In this document: positions 56,545-64,000 of the stretch, piece by piece
Numbering within the stretch: the stretch's first letter is position 1
Layout of the letters: each line of letters opens with the position of its first letter
NCBI GenBank assembly: GCA_016926505.1
Contig: JAFGOM010000048.1
Span: forward strand, 1-64,000
Source of the DNA: Methanospirillaceae archaeon
Lineage (GTDB): Archaea; Halobacteriota; Methanomicrobia; Methanomicrobiales; Methanospirillaceae
Reading direction: 5' to 3'
Length of the DNA: 64,000 nt
The notes under the pieces: generated by a model
The model's database searches: none
Told to the model about the DNA's origin: nothing
What the model saw: only the letters and a program-made list of their open reading frames with translations
Program-made: the position numbers and the translations under genes

Positions 56545-57698
56545 ACGGAGAAGAACGGTTAATTCTTGACCTGAAACAAAACGCTGACCGCATGTATGGC
56601 ATCCCCGGGTACCCGGTAAGCGGACTGGTAGCGGGAACCGGTGCACAGTCAGTCATCAACGAGAAAGTTGCTTTAGAGTATGCTCTGGGGGACTCGCTTC
56701 ATGGCCGGCGGGCTGCAGTTATCGTCAAGCATGTCGGGGTAAATACCCTTGCAGACCCGCTCGTGAACGCTACCAGCCAGGGGCTTATCGGAGGGGTCAT
56801 CATTATTGCCGGTGATGATCCGCTGGTGACCAGTTCAACCGTCATCGAGTACTCAGCTTCCTTTGGCCCGGTTGCCGGGGTACCGGTCATCACCTGCAGG
56901 ACCAACGGTTCTGATGCCGTGAAAGAAGCATTCCTGGCCTCTGAACAGTTCAGCAGGGTGGCACTCCTCACGATTCAGCCACACGATCTCACAAGGGAGG
57001 TTTCAGACCCTCACCGATCCGGATCACCGGATACCGGAAACAAATCAGAAGAGAAGAGGAGTGCCGGGAGACTTGCCGATCCTGACGGGACCATGTACGG
57101 AAGGGCAGTAGCGGCATCTGAGTATTATGATGCTATCTCTTCTCGCGGAATGATACCGGAAGGCTGCAGATACCCGGTCCCGGAACCGGGGGGACGAAGA
57201 TCAAAGAAAGAGAGGGGGTATAGCCTTACCCTCTGTGCAGACTGCCCCTATCAACCACTCTTTTGTATCCTGCAGGAGAGAGGAGAGCGGGTCATCTGTG
57301 ATACCGGGTGCAGCATTCTTGCGATGAACGAACCATACCGGTTCGGATATGCCAGTTACGGGATGGGTAGTGCTGTTGCAGTAGCCGCAACAAGCACCGG
57401 CATTGCCCTTATCGGGGACTATGGTATGCTTCATTCCGGACTGTCTGCTCTCATTGATGTCTACGAAAAGAAACTTCCCCTGCTCTGCATCATCATGCAG
57501 AACAACTGCATGGGTATGACCGGGGGTCAGCCGGTTGTAAACCTCCTCCCGTACATCGGGTTTGCAGAACCCGTTGTCGTTTCTGCCGGAGATGCAACTG
57601 CACTAAAAAAAGCCCTTTCGAATCAAAAACGACCTTGCACGGTCGTCGTTTCAGGACAATGTCCACAGGAGATACACCATGAAACCTTTACATGTTGA
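56541..57698 (+). CDS. TPP-dependent 2-oxoacid enzyme (IorA-like core), candidate 2-oxosuberate decarboxylase
   Basis: A 385-residue thiamine-diphosphate enzyme. The N-terminal half resembles the pyrimidine-binding part of indolepyruvate oxidoreductase IorA: GIPGYPVSGL, then NEKVALEYALG with the catalytic-type E41, KHVGVNTLADPLVNA and IIAGDDP. The C-terminal half is the diphosphate-binding part: LCADCPYQPLF, GYASYGMGSAVAVA and GDYGMLHSG...MQNNCMGMTGGQ. The ferredoxin domain of IorA is absent and no iorB lies nearby, so oxidative CoA-forming chemistry is unlikely. A middle segment (57010-57200) is Lys/Arg/Glu-rich and probably a linker. Its stop lies inside the aksA start region, a 20-base overlap. 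Decarboxylation of 2-oxosuberate to 7-oxoheptanoate is the role suggested by context (inference). Confidence 0.8.
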   Translation: MNGEERLILDLKQNADRMYGIPGYPVSGLVAGTGAQSVINEKVALEYALGDSLHGRRAAVIVKHVGVNTLADPLVNATSQGLIGGVIIIAGDDPLVTSSTVIEYSASFGPVAGVPVITCRTNGSDAVKEAFLASEQFSRVALLTIQPHDLTREVSDPHRSGSPDTGNKSEEKRSAGRLADPDGTMYGRAVAASEYYDAISSRGMIPEGCRYPVPEPGGRRSKKERGYSLTLCADCPYQPLFCILQERGERVICDTGCSILAMNEPYRFGYASYGMGSAVAVAATSTGIALIGDYGMLHSGLSALIDVYEKKLPLLCIIMQNNCMGMTGGQPVVNLLPYIGFAEPVVVSAGDATALKKALSNQKRPCTVVVSGQCPQEIHHETFTC

Positions 57699-58800
57699 GA
57701 TATGTGATGTAACGCTGCGTGATGGGGAACAGACACCCGGCGTATCATTCACCTGTACTGAGAAGATGGAGATTGCATCGCTCCTTGATGAGATCGGTGT
57801 TGAGGTAATTGAAGCCGGATTTCCTATCATCTCTGATGATGAGAGATGCTGTGTCAGATCCGTTGCCAGGATGGGACTGTCTGCAAAATCCTGTGCTCTG
57901 GCACGGGCACTGAAAGGAGACGTCGATGCTGCCATCGATGCCGGTGTCGATATTGTCAGTATCTTTATCGCAACCTCTGACCTGCATGTGGCCGTGAAAT
58001 TTAAAAAACCACTTGCAGAAGTTCTGGCATCTGCCTGTGAAGTTGTCGAGTATGCGCATGACCATGGTCTCATTGTCAGGTTTGCTGCCGAAGATGCATC
58101 CCGGACAGCAATAGAGACCCTTGTCTCGGCTTACCGGCAGGCAGCAGAGCACGGGGCAGCATATGCAGGATATGCCGATACCGTCGGGTTTAATACTCCC
58201 CTCGAGATGGCACATGTGGTACAAACGATACAGCCCCGGATCCCGATACCCATGGCAATCCACTGTCACAACGACCTGGGATGTGCCACTGCAAACACCC
58301 TCACTGCTGCCGAATGCGGAGCGTTCCAGCTCCATACCACGGTCAACGGGATCGGCGAGCGGGTCGGGAATGCACGACTTGAAGAAGTCCTTGCCGGTCT
58401 GCGGTTAAAGTACGGCATCGACCGGTATGACCTGACCGTTATCCCCCGGCTTTCCCGGTATATCGAAGAGAGTACCGGTATCTACATGCCGGTCACAAAA
58501 CCGATCGTAGGGAAGAACGCATATGCCCATGAGAGTGGCATCCACATCGCTGCACTGATAAAAGACCCTGCTACCTATGAATTTGTCCCCCCTGAAATGC
58601 TCGGGCTTAACCGTGATTTTATCCTGGGAAAACATTCCGGAACAACCGCTCTTACTCATATCCTCAATAACCTCGGGATCTCTCTCAGTGAGATACAGGT
58701 TCATGAGGTGCTCGATGAGGTTAAGAAGAAGAGCGAAGGAAAATGCAGAATAACACAGGATGTCCTGTGTTCGATCATAAAAAAAGTAAGGGAGGAGTAA
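57679..58800 (+). CDS. aksA: Homocitrate synthase family protein AksA
   Basis: A 373-residue member of the isopropylmalate/homocitrate synthase family. It has the N-terminal DVTLRDGEQTPGVSF, an EVIEAGFPIISDDE strand, the metal-binding IPMAIHCHNDLGCATANTL (about 190-207) and TVNGIGERVGNARLEEV. It lacks the C-terminal LeuA regulatory domain, so it is short like AksA proteins. It condenses acetyl-CoA with 2-oxoglutarate and, in successive rounds, with 2-oxoadipate and 2-oxopimelate on the route to 2-oxosuberate for coenzyme B. The company of aksD, aksE and aksF supports AksA over LeuA or citramalate synthase. The start overlaps the end of the TPP-enzyme gene. Confidence 0.88.
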   Translation: MKPLHVEICDVTLRDGEQTPGVSFTCTEKMEIASLLDEIGVEVIEAGFPIISDDERCCVRSVARMGLSAKSCALARALKGDVDAAIDAGVDIVSIFIATSDLHVAVKFKKPLAEVLASACEVVEYAHDHGLIVRFAAEDASRTAIETLVSAYRQAAEHGAAYAGYADTVGFNTPLEMAHVVQTIQPRIPIPMAIHCHNDLGCATANTLTAAECGAFQLHTTVNGIGERVGNARLEEVLAGLRLKYGIDRYDLTVIPRLSRYIEESTGIYMPVTKPIVGKNAYAHESGIHIAALIKDPATYEFVPPEMLGLNRDFILGKHSGTTALTHILNNLGISLSEIQVHEVLDEVKKKSEGKCRITQDVLCSIIKKVREE

Positions 58801-58804
58801 TTCC

Positions 58805-60019
58805 GTGGCAACCCTCTCAGAACGGATACTGAATGCTCCTGCAGGTACCTGCATCGACGCACAGGCTGATCGGGCGTTCTGTCATGACGGGACCGGCGTG
58901 CTTACAAAGGTTGCCTGGGAAGAGATGGGGTCACCCCCGATAAAACAACCATTTCGTATATCCATCATCTTTGATCACATCGCTCCTGCCAATACCTCTC
59001 TTACAGCCCAGTTGCAGCATGAACTCCGTGAATTTGCCAGGGCACATACCATGCACTTCTCTGACATCGGGGGAGGAGTATGTCACCAGGTGATGAGCGA
59101 GGGATCTGCTCTGCCGGGCGAGTTAATCATCGGTGCTGACTCCCATTCCTGTACGCTTGGTGCGTTCGGGGCTTTTGCAACCGGTGTCGGGGCGACTGAG
59201 ATGGCTGCCATCTGGGCAACCGGGGGTACCTGGCTCATGGTTCCCGAGACGATTGCAATTACTATGAGCGGATCGCTTCCATCCCATGTCGAAGCAAAGG
59301 ATATTGCCCTTGCCTACTGTGGCAGGCTTGGTATGGACGGAGCAACCTACCGGGCCATCGAGTTTATCGGGGATGCCATGCCGAAACTCGACATGGCAGA
59401 TCGGCTTACGCTCTGTAATATGGCAGTAGAGACCGGGGCAAAGACCGGACTCTGCTATGCAGACGAGGTCACCGGTTCATATCTCGCCAATTACGGAACC
59501 CACATACCAGTACAGGAACCGGAACCGTGCACCTATGAGAAAGAGATACACCTATCTCTTGATGAAATGGTACCCCTGGTCGCGGTTCCTGACCGGGTTG
59601 ACACGGTCAGTCCCGTATCTGAGTACATGGGGACCCCGATTGACCAGGTTTTTGTGGGCACCTGTACCAACGGCAGATACAAGGATCTCGAGAGGTTTGC
59701 ATCCATCCTTTCCGATGATATGGTCATGGTGCGAACGATCATCGTCCCGGCATCCCGGGCAGTGCTCAGCGAGGCAGTACAGTCAGGAGTTTTGCAGACG
59801 CTTATAGAGGCCGGGTGCTCCATCGGTGTCCCGGGATGCGGTCCGTGCCTGGGGGCACACATGGGTGTTCTCGGTCCCGGTGAGATCGGGCTTTCGACTG
59901 CAAACCGTAACTTTAAGAACAGGATGGGAGTAGATGCACGCTACTTCCTCTCCTCGGTCACGACCGCTGCCTGCAGTGCGCTCGCCGGGGAGATAACCGA
60001 TCCAGGAGAGTTTTTATGA
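58805..60019 (+). CDS. aksD: Homoaconitase large subunit AksD
   Basis: A 404-residue aconitase-family large subunit. Cluster cysteines are visible at C287 (VGTCTNGR), C345 and C348 (GCGPCLGAHMG). DSHSCTLGAFGAFATGVGATE is the usual substrate/cluster segment. It starts with GTG after GGAGGAG, four bases past aksA, and overlaps aksE by ATGA. With AksE it dehydrates and rehydrates homocitrate and its longer homologues. The large subunit is very like LeuC, so the homoaconitase assignment rests on the operon and the small-subunit loop. Confidence 0.88.
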   Translation: MATLSERILNAPAGTCIDAQADRAFCHDGTGVLTKVAWEEMGSPPIKQPFRISIIFDHIAPANTSLTAQLQHELREFARAHTMHFSDIGGGVCHQVMSEGSALPGELIIGADSHSCTLGAFGAFATGVGATEMAAIWATGGTWLMVPETIAITMSGSLPSHVEAKDIALAYCGRLGMDGATYRAIEFIGDAMPKLDMADRLTLCNMAVETGAKTGLCYADEVTGSYLANYGTHIPVQEPEPCTYEKEIHLSLDEMVPLVAVPDRVDTVSPVSEYMGTPIDQVFVGTCTNGRYKDLERFASILSDDMVMVRTIIVPASRAVLSEAVQSGVLQTLIEAGCSIGVPGCGPCLGAHMGVLGPGEIGLSTANRNFKNRMGVDARYFLSSVTTAACSALAGEITDPGEFL

Positions 60020-60504
60020 GCAGCATTACCGGAAGAGGTCCTGCCGTCTGTATCGGTGATGATGTCGATACCGATCTCATCATTGCCGGGAGATACCTGC
60101 GGACAAAGGACAGATCTGTATTTCAGGAACATGTCTTTGAGGATCTCGATCCCACCCTTGCAGCCCGGTTACAAGGAGCCGTTCTCATCGCAGGAAAGAA
60201 CCTCGGGTGCGGTTCCTCACGGGAACAGGCGGTTGTCGCCCTGCAGCAGGCCGGTGTCCAGGCAGTTGTTGCACGATCAGCTGCCCGGATATTCTTCAGG
60301 AACTGCATCAATCGTGGCCTTCCTGTCTTTATCGTACCCGATCTTTTCTGCCATGAGGGGAACGAAATCCGGTTTGATACTGAAAAAAACGAACTTTCTA
60401 TTGCAGGAAAGGAAGTCCGCTCTCTTCCCCTCTCTGCCCGGATGAATGAGATACTCGCAGCAGGAGGGCTCGTTTCGTATATCAGGAGGGAGACCGGGAG
60501 GTGA
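60016..60504 (+). CDS. aksE: Homoaconitase small subunit AksE
   Basis: A 162-residue aconitase-family small (swivel) subunit. It has DDVDTDLIIAGRYLRTKDR at the start, then LGCGSSREQAVVALQQAGV and ARIFFRNCINRGLPVF. The loop YLRT (residues 27-30) is, as I recall, the type reported for methanogen homoaconitase, whereas isopropylmalate isomerase small subunits carry other sequences there. That favours chain-elongating homoaconitase. It starts inside the stop of aksD and its own stop overlaps the GTG of the next gene, which shows tight translational coupling. Confidence 0.88.
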   Translation: MSSITGRGPAVCIGDDVDTDLIIAGRYLRTKDRSVFQEHVFEDLDPTLAARLQGAVLIAGKNLGCGSSREQAVVALQQAGVQAVVARSAARIFFRNCINRGLPVFIVPDLFCHEGNEIRFDTEKNELSIAGKEVRSLPLSARMNEILAAGGLVSYIRRETGR

Positions 60505-61301
60505 TATTCCCAAAGTCCTGTAAGTTCGTCGGATATGCCGGTTCCCGGTTTCTCGGTGATACCACCTACTTCCTCTCGCAGTATCTCATCTGTGAGAAAA
60601 ACGGGGGGTTTCAGGTATGTGCAGTCAGCCTTGCAGAAGGCACCGGAATGATGAGAGATCTCGTCTCGTGTGAGGTTATCGCAGAGACACACGAGGTGAC
60701 CATGCACCCGGAACGGGTCAACCTGCACAACCGGGGAGACCTGATACAAAGAGCATTACAGAGCAGTACCCGCTGCACTATCTTTACCGGTATCGATGAA
60801 CATATGACATTTATCTGTGATCCTGACAGCACCAATCTTACGATTATCCATGTTTACGATGTGACCCCGCCAAGACCCCATCTTGCCGAGACGATAAAAG
60901 AACTTGAAAAGACCGGTATCTTTGGAGAACTCGAACTTTCATGGGAATTCCACATAAATGACCTTACCACCATTGCTGCTGATGTCTATCCCTGCCGTGC
61001 ATCAGGATTTGACCGGACCATCGATTCAGATCTCCTGCAGGGTGACGAAGCGGTTGCAGGGTGCATGACCGCCCGCCAGATCCTCTCTGAGTGTTATGGA
61101 AAGGAGTTCTCCTTCATCGATATCTGTCCTGCCAATGCAGTCAGAAAAGAGCCTTTTATTGCACGGTGCTGTCGGAGTGAACGAACCGGTTTTTGGGTAT
61201 TTGAGGGGAAAAGGGGTATTGTTGTCCATTGGGGGGATTCACCAAAAACGATTGCTGATGCCGTGTTTGCACTCGCCAATAGCTGGAGGGAACACGGATG
61301 A
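60501..61301 (+). CDS. Conserved protein of unknown function within the aks operon
   Basis: A 266-residue soluble protein with a GTG start overlapping the aksE stop by GTGA and preceded by GGGAG. It begins IFPKSCKFVGYAGSRFLGDT and includes HNRGDLIQRALQSST and NLTIIHVYDVTPPRPHLAET. It is rich in Cys and Asp, with CRASGFDRTI and CYGKEFSFIDICPANAV toward the end, and has no membrane segment. I believe related proteins of unknown function (DUF7714-like) exist in methanogens and haloarchaea, but I cannot verify this. Because it lies between aksE and aksF, it is a candidate for a missing or accessory step in coenzyme B synthesis. No catalytic motif can be named. Confidence 0.75.
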   Translation: MIFPKSCKFVGYAGSRFLGDTTYFLSQYLICEKNGGFQVCAVSLAEGTGMMRDLVSCEVIAETHEVTMHPERVNLHNRGDLIQRALQSSTRCTIFTGIDEHMTFICDPDSTNLTIIHVYDVTPPRPHLAETIKELEKTGIFGELELSWEFHINDLTTIAADVYPCRASGFDRTIDSDLLQGDEAVAGCMTARQILSECYGKEFSFIDICPANAVRKEPFIARCCRSERTGFWVFEGKRGIVVHWGDSPKTIADAVFALANSWREHG

Positions 61302-61366
61302 TTAGAGAGAAAACCGGGAGACAGAGAGACCGATTACAAAACGAGGAACAGATGTCATGCAGATAG
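61298..61366 (+). other. 22-codon bridging ORF between the unknown gene and aksF
   Basis: An ATG overlapping the stop of the preceding gene (ATGA) opens a 22-codon, Arg/Gln/Glu-rich ORF. It ends after the aksF start codon, overlapping it by ten bases. It may simply carry ribosomes across the 55-base gap (translational coupling); a functional peptide is unlikely. Confidence 0.25.
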
Positions 61367-62319
61367 TCGTAGCACCCGGTGACGGAATCGGGAAAGAGGT
61401 TATCCCGGTTGCCGAAAAAATTCTTCGTATTCTTCACCCGGACTGGGAGTATATACCGGTTCTTCTCGGTTATGATTGTTTTGTAAAGACCGGAACCGCC
61501 CTTCCCAAAGAGTCTCTTATGGCTCTTACGAGAGCTGATGCGATCCTCTTTGGAGCGGTTACCACCCCGCCTGATCCGGATTACTCAAGCGTCATCCTCT
61601 CCATACGAAAAGAGCTGGATCTCTATGCCAACCTTCGTCCCATAATCGGTCACGGGTTTGATATCATGATCGTTCGGGAGAACACGGAAGGCCTGTATGC
61701 CGGTATCGAGTGGCAGGAAAAAGACCGTGCCTGCAGCCTGCGGGTCGTTTCAGAGGCAGGAACCAGGCGTATTGCAAGAACAGCACTTGCTCTGGCGAAG
61801 AAGAGGAAGGGACATGTGACCATCGGGAACAAGGCAAACATTCTCAAATCTGATGCATATTTTAACCGGATCTGCATCGGGGAGGCAGAGGCATCCGGGA
61901 TCCGGTACAGCCTGAAGTACATCGATGCACTGGTTCTTGACCTGCTCCAGCATCCTGACCGGTACGATGTAATCCTTACCACCAACATCTTTGGTGATAT
62001 CCTTTCAGATGCTGCCGGCTACCTTGTCGGAGGGCTCGGATGTCTCCCGAGTGCCAATATCGGGGAGCGTCACGCCCTCTTTGAACCGGTGCACGGCAGT
62101 GCACCTGACATTGCCGGGACCAACACCGCAAACCCGGTTGCAGCCATAAGAAGCGCTGCCATGCTGTTGGAGCACCTCGGAGATACTGCCGGAGCAGCGA
62201 AGATACACGATGCAATCAATCAGGCTATCCATACAGGATGCAGAACACACGATCAGGGGGGATCATACACGACCAGCGGGTTTGGAGAGGAGATCGTGCG
62301 TTGGCTCACAAAGACCTGA
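61357..62319 (+). CDS. aksF: Homoisocitrate-family dehydrogenase AksF
   Basis: A 320-residue beta-decarboxylating dehydrogenase of the isocitrate/isopropylmalate family. Landmarks are VAPGDGIGKEVIPVAE, the substrate motif MIVRENTEGLYAGIEW, TNIFGDILSDAAGYLVGGLG and the NAD-binding EPVHGSAPDIAGTNTANP. It oxidises and decarboxylates homoisocitrate-type intermediates in each round of 2-oxoacid elongation. The start follows GAGGAACAG at normal spacing. It is the last gene of the operon; 61 bases follow before the convergent ATPase gene. LeuB activity cannot be excluded from sequence alone. Confidence 0.88.
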   Translation: MQIVVAPGDGIGKEVIPVAEKILRILHPDWEYIPVLLGYDCFVKTGTALPKESLMALTRADAILFGAVTTPPDPDYSSVILSIRKELDLYANLRPIIGHGFDIMIVRENTEGLYAGIEWQEKDRACSLRVVSEAGTRRIARTALALAKKRKGHVTIGNKANILKSDAYFNRICIGEAEASGIRYSLKYIDALVLDLLQHPDRYDVILTTNIFGDILSDAAGYLVGGLGCLPSANIGERHALFEPVHGSAPDIAGTNTANPVAAIRSAAMLLEHLGDTAGAAKIHDAINQAIHTGCRTHDQGGSYTTSGFGEEIVRWLTKT

Positions 62320-62380
62320 GGGAAGCCGGAAAAGAACAAAACGAGTATCAGGTACCGGCATTCAGATGCCGGTATACCTC

Positions 62381-64000
62381 TTACTCACAGATCCGGTTGA
62401 CATCAGTAAAGAGATGTTCACATTTCTCCAGGGTCTGGAACCCGACGATTGCGGGATCCTCAAATATCCGGTTACAGACCCGCTCGGCTACCCGCCACTT
62501 CTCAAAATATCCGGCCTCATTTCGCAGAAACAATGCTAAAAGCCTTGCTACGATTCCCCCCAGCTCCTCCTCCTGTGGAACAAAATGAAGATGAACCTGC
62601 GGATAGGTGTCCCTTACACAGGAGAGGTACAACTCCTCGTCAAAGATATCCTCAAGCGTGGCAAGGGGATTGTGCAGGTAATCCCCGATAAAAAGACACC
62701 GGTTCTGCCCTGAATCAAACAGGTGCTCTATTTGTTTCTTCAACAGCGGCAGACCGGGATCCGATCCCGAGAGGAGAACGGCTGCATCCACAAGGTTCCC
62801 TTTCAGCAGGGAGGCAAGTGGCATGATCGTTGAGAGACCACCTGAGGGGATGATCTTGAGATCCGGGCAGATCGTTTTTCTGCCTGCAAAATCCATGGCA
62901 TAATTAAGACCGAGAATGAGCCATAGATCTGATATATCCTCAAGAATCAACTGCTTTTTTGCAACGAAAAGACCCTGTGCCAGCTGAAAGGCAACCCCTG
63001 CCTGAATGGGAAAGAGCGAGTCGTGATCAAGCGGCCATTCATCTTCAGATATCCGGGTTCTGCCTTCATCTGACTCGTATACTGCCCTGACCCGCTCCAT
63101 GTGTTCAAAATCCACCATGAAGGGTGAATGAGTACTGAAGAAGAGCTGGTTTTTCTCAGCAATCCTCTCTAAAAACCTGACCGCCTTGTACTGGGCCGAT
63201 GCATGGAGTGATATCCCGGGTTCATCAAGGAGGATGATACTGTTTGAGAAGAGATCGCCTGCCTCGACAAGAAAGACCACAAAGAAAGAGAAGAAGTACT
63301 GCATACCGGCACTTCGCTGGTCAAGTTCGATCTCACTGGAATCGATATCATCTGATACCCAGATCCTGAAGAAATCACCATCAATGTCATACCGGAAGCG
63401 ATGTCTTCTCTGGTCCCACCAGTCGCGGAACTTCGATGTCATCAGGTTCGAAGCGGTTGAGAGAAGGATAGCCCGTTCATCAACCTGCCTTCTGATAAGG
63501 GGATTATCCTCATGTGAATGCTTGTGGGATCCCAGTTCCTCGATCATGGCGAGATTAAGGTTTACGTGCCGGAAGAGGCAGTTGGTGGCCCGAAGGCCGG
63601 GATGATTCGGATTCGCCTGCAGGGTGGCAATAAATGTCGGGATATGAACGGCACTGTCAAGCACGTTGTACTTATCAAAGTAGATGAACCGGGGAAGGTG
63701 ATCTATCACATACTTCTTGCCATGGACAAATGACTCATTTTTGATGACCTGTTCAAGCAGGCTATACACCGGCTCATAAAGCGGGTTTAAGAGCTCTTTC
63801 TGCCACTCTTCATTCGCATGACTGGCAACCTGGTTGACGATCTCTGCCAGCCGGCGTTTGTCACACCGCCCCTCTTCGGGGAGCTGTTCAATCTCCTGGT
63901 CAAAGAACCTGATGAGAACCTGCTTGATGCGTCCCAGTTCCTCTCCTTTTCCTTCAGGAGCAGTCATCTCACGAAGGGCAGAAATTGCATCCTCAAGATA
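62381..64000 (-). CDS. OLD-like ABC ATPase with TOPRIM-like domain (5' end beyond window)
   Basis: The visible 539 or so residues lack the N-terminal Walker A because the frame stays open to the window edge. Seen parts are the ABC signature-like LDQRSAGMQYFFSFF, Walker B SIILLDEPGISLHASAQY and FFSTHSPFMVDF. A TOPRIM-like region follows with KQLILEDISDLWLILGL, where the family has L-V-E-G-x-x-D; here ED-I-SD is a variant. This is the plan of overcoming-lysogenisation-defect (OLD) nucleases and related AAA proteins. Many act in phage defence or DNA repair, but without neighbours on the far side no system can be assigned. Confidence 0.75.
   Translation of the reverse strand, partial: YLEDAISALREMTAPEGKGEELGRIKQVLIRFFDQEIEQLPEEGRCDKRRLAEIVNQVASHANEEWQKELLNPLYEPVYSLLEQVIKNESFVHGKKYVIDHLPRFIYFDKYNVLDSAVHIPTFIATLQANPNHPGLRATNCLFRHVNLNLAMIEELGSHKHSHEDNPLIRRQVDERAILLSTASNLMTSKFRDWWDQRRHRFRYDIDGDFFRIWVSDDIDSSEIELDQRSAGMQYFFSFFVVFLVEAGDLFSNSIILLDEPGISLHASAQYKAVRFLERIAEKNQLFFSTHSPFMVDFEHMERVRAVYESDEGRTRISEDEWPLDHDSLFPIQAGVAFQLAQGLFVAKKQLILEDISDLWLILGLNYAMDFAGRKTICPDLKIIPSGGLSTIMPLASLLKGNLVDAAVLLSGSDPGLPLLKKQIEHLFDSGQNRCLFIGDYLHNPLATLEDIFDEELYLSCVRDTYPQVHLHFVPQEEELGGIVARLLALFLRNEAGYFEKWRVAERVCNRIFEDPAIVGFQTLEKCEHLFTDVNRICE

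Noticed and set aside
1-64000. tRNA, rRNA or other stable RNA genes
   Set aside because: I looked through the intergenic stretches by eye and found no cloverleaf or rRNA-like sequence; a covariance-model search would be decisive.

Overview
The window reads as a chromosomal segment of a methanogenic archaeon, most likely of the order Methanomicrobiales and perhaps Methanospirillum-like. Reasons: a methanogenesis marker protein 11 gene, a complete coenzyme B (2-oxosuberate) aks gene set, archaeal CheC proteins beside a methanogen-type histidine kinase, frequent ATG and GTG starts in tightly overlapping operons, and many secreted PKD, CARDB and beta-propeller proteins. The genus is an inference.

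Layout. 0.3-1.2 kb: an MntA-HepT toxin-antitoxin pair. 1.5-6.1 kb: a giant glycine-rich (GGX) secreted protein split by a frameshift. 6.6-7.3 kb: a zinc-finger pRiA4b ORF-3-like protein. 7.6-13.6 kb: a gene graveyard holding a decayed second NTase/HepT pair, a frameshifted PIN toxin with its antitoxin, a scrap of a GGX-type gene, a broken phzF and a multiply frameshifted IS1182-type element, with one intact C69 peptidase among them. 14-24 kb: a solute-binding/Cache protein, a PKD protein and a 1904-residue CARDB protein. 24.5-30.7 kb: a cation/proton antiporter and sbcD-sbcC. 31-40.4 kb: DUF3089 hydrolase, PAS receptor, secreted propeller, UPF0282 metallo-hydrolase, MFS transporter, a repeat protein and a frameshifted flavoprotein. 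40.9-49.1 kb: a second zinc-finger pRiA4b-like protein, SdpI-like protein, UbiB/ABC1 kinase, thiD and a TolB-like propeller/PKD protein. 49.2-52.4 kb: a single-chain GmrSD-type restriction protein and marker protein 11. 52.5-55.3 kb: a CheC / kinase / receiver / CheC signalling group. 55.6-62.3 kb: the aks operon. 62.4 kb to the end: an OLD-like ATPase running off the window.

The strongest candidate for something undescribed is the aks operon. Its order is radical SAM protein, TPP-dependent 2-oxoacid enzyme, AksA, AksD, AksE, a conserved unknown and AksF, with overlapping or nearly abutting genes. AksA/D/E/F extend 2-oxoglutarate to 2-oxosuberate. To my knowledge the next steps of coenzyme B synthesis, decarboxylation to 7-oxoheptanoate and sulfur introduction, lack firmly assigned enzymes. 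The TPP enzyme looks like an IorA core without its ferredoxin domain and without an IorB partner, which fits a non-oxidative decarboxylase. The radical SAM protein and the conserved unknown are candidates for the remaining chemistry. A perfect 9-bp inverted repeat lies just ahead of the operon.
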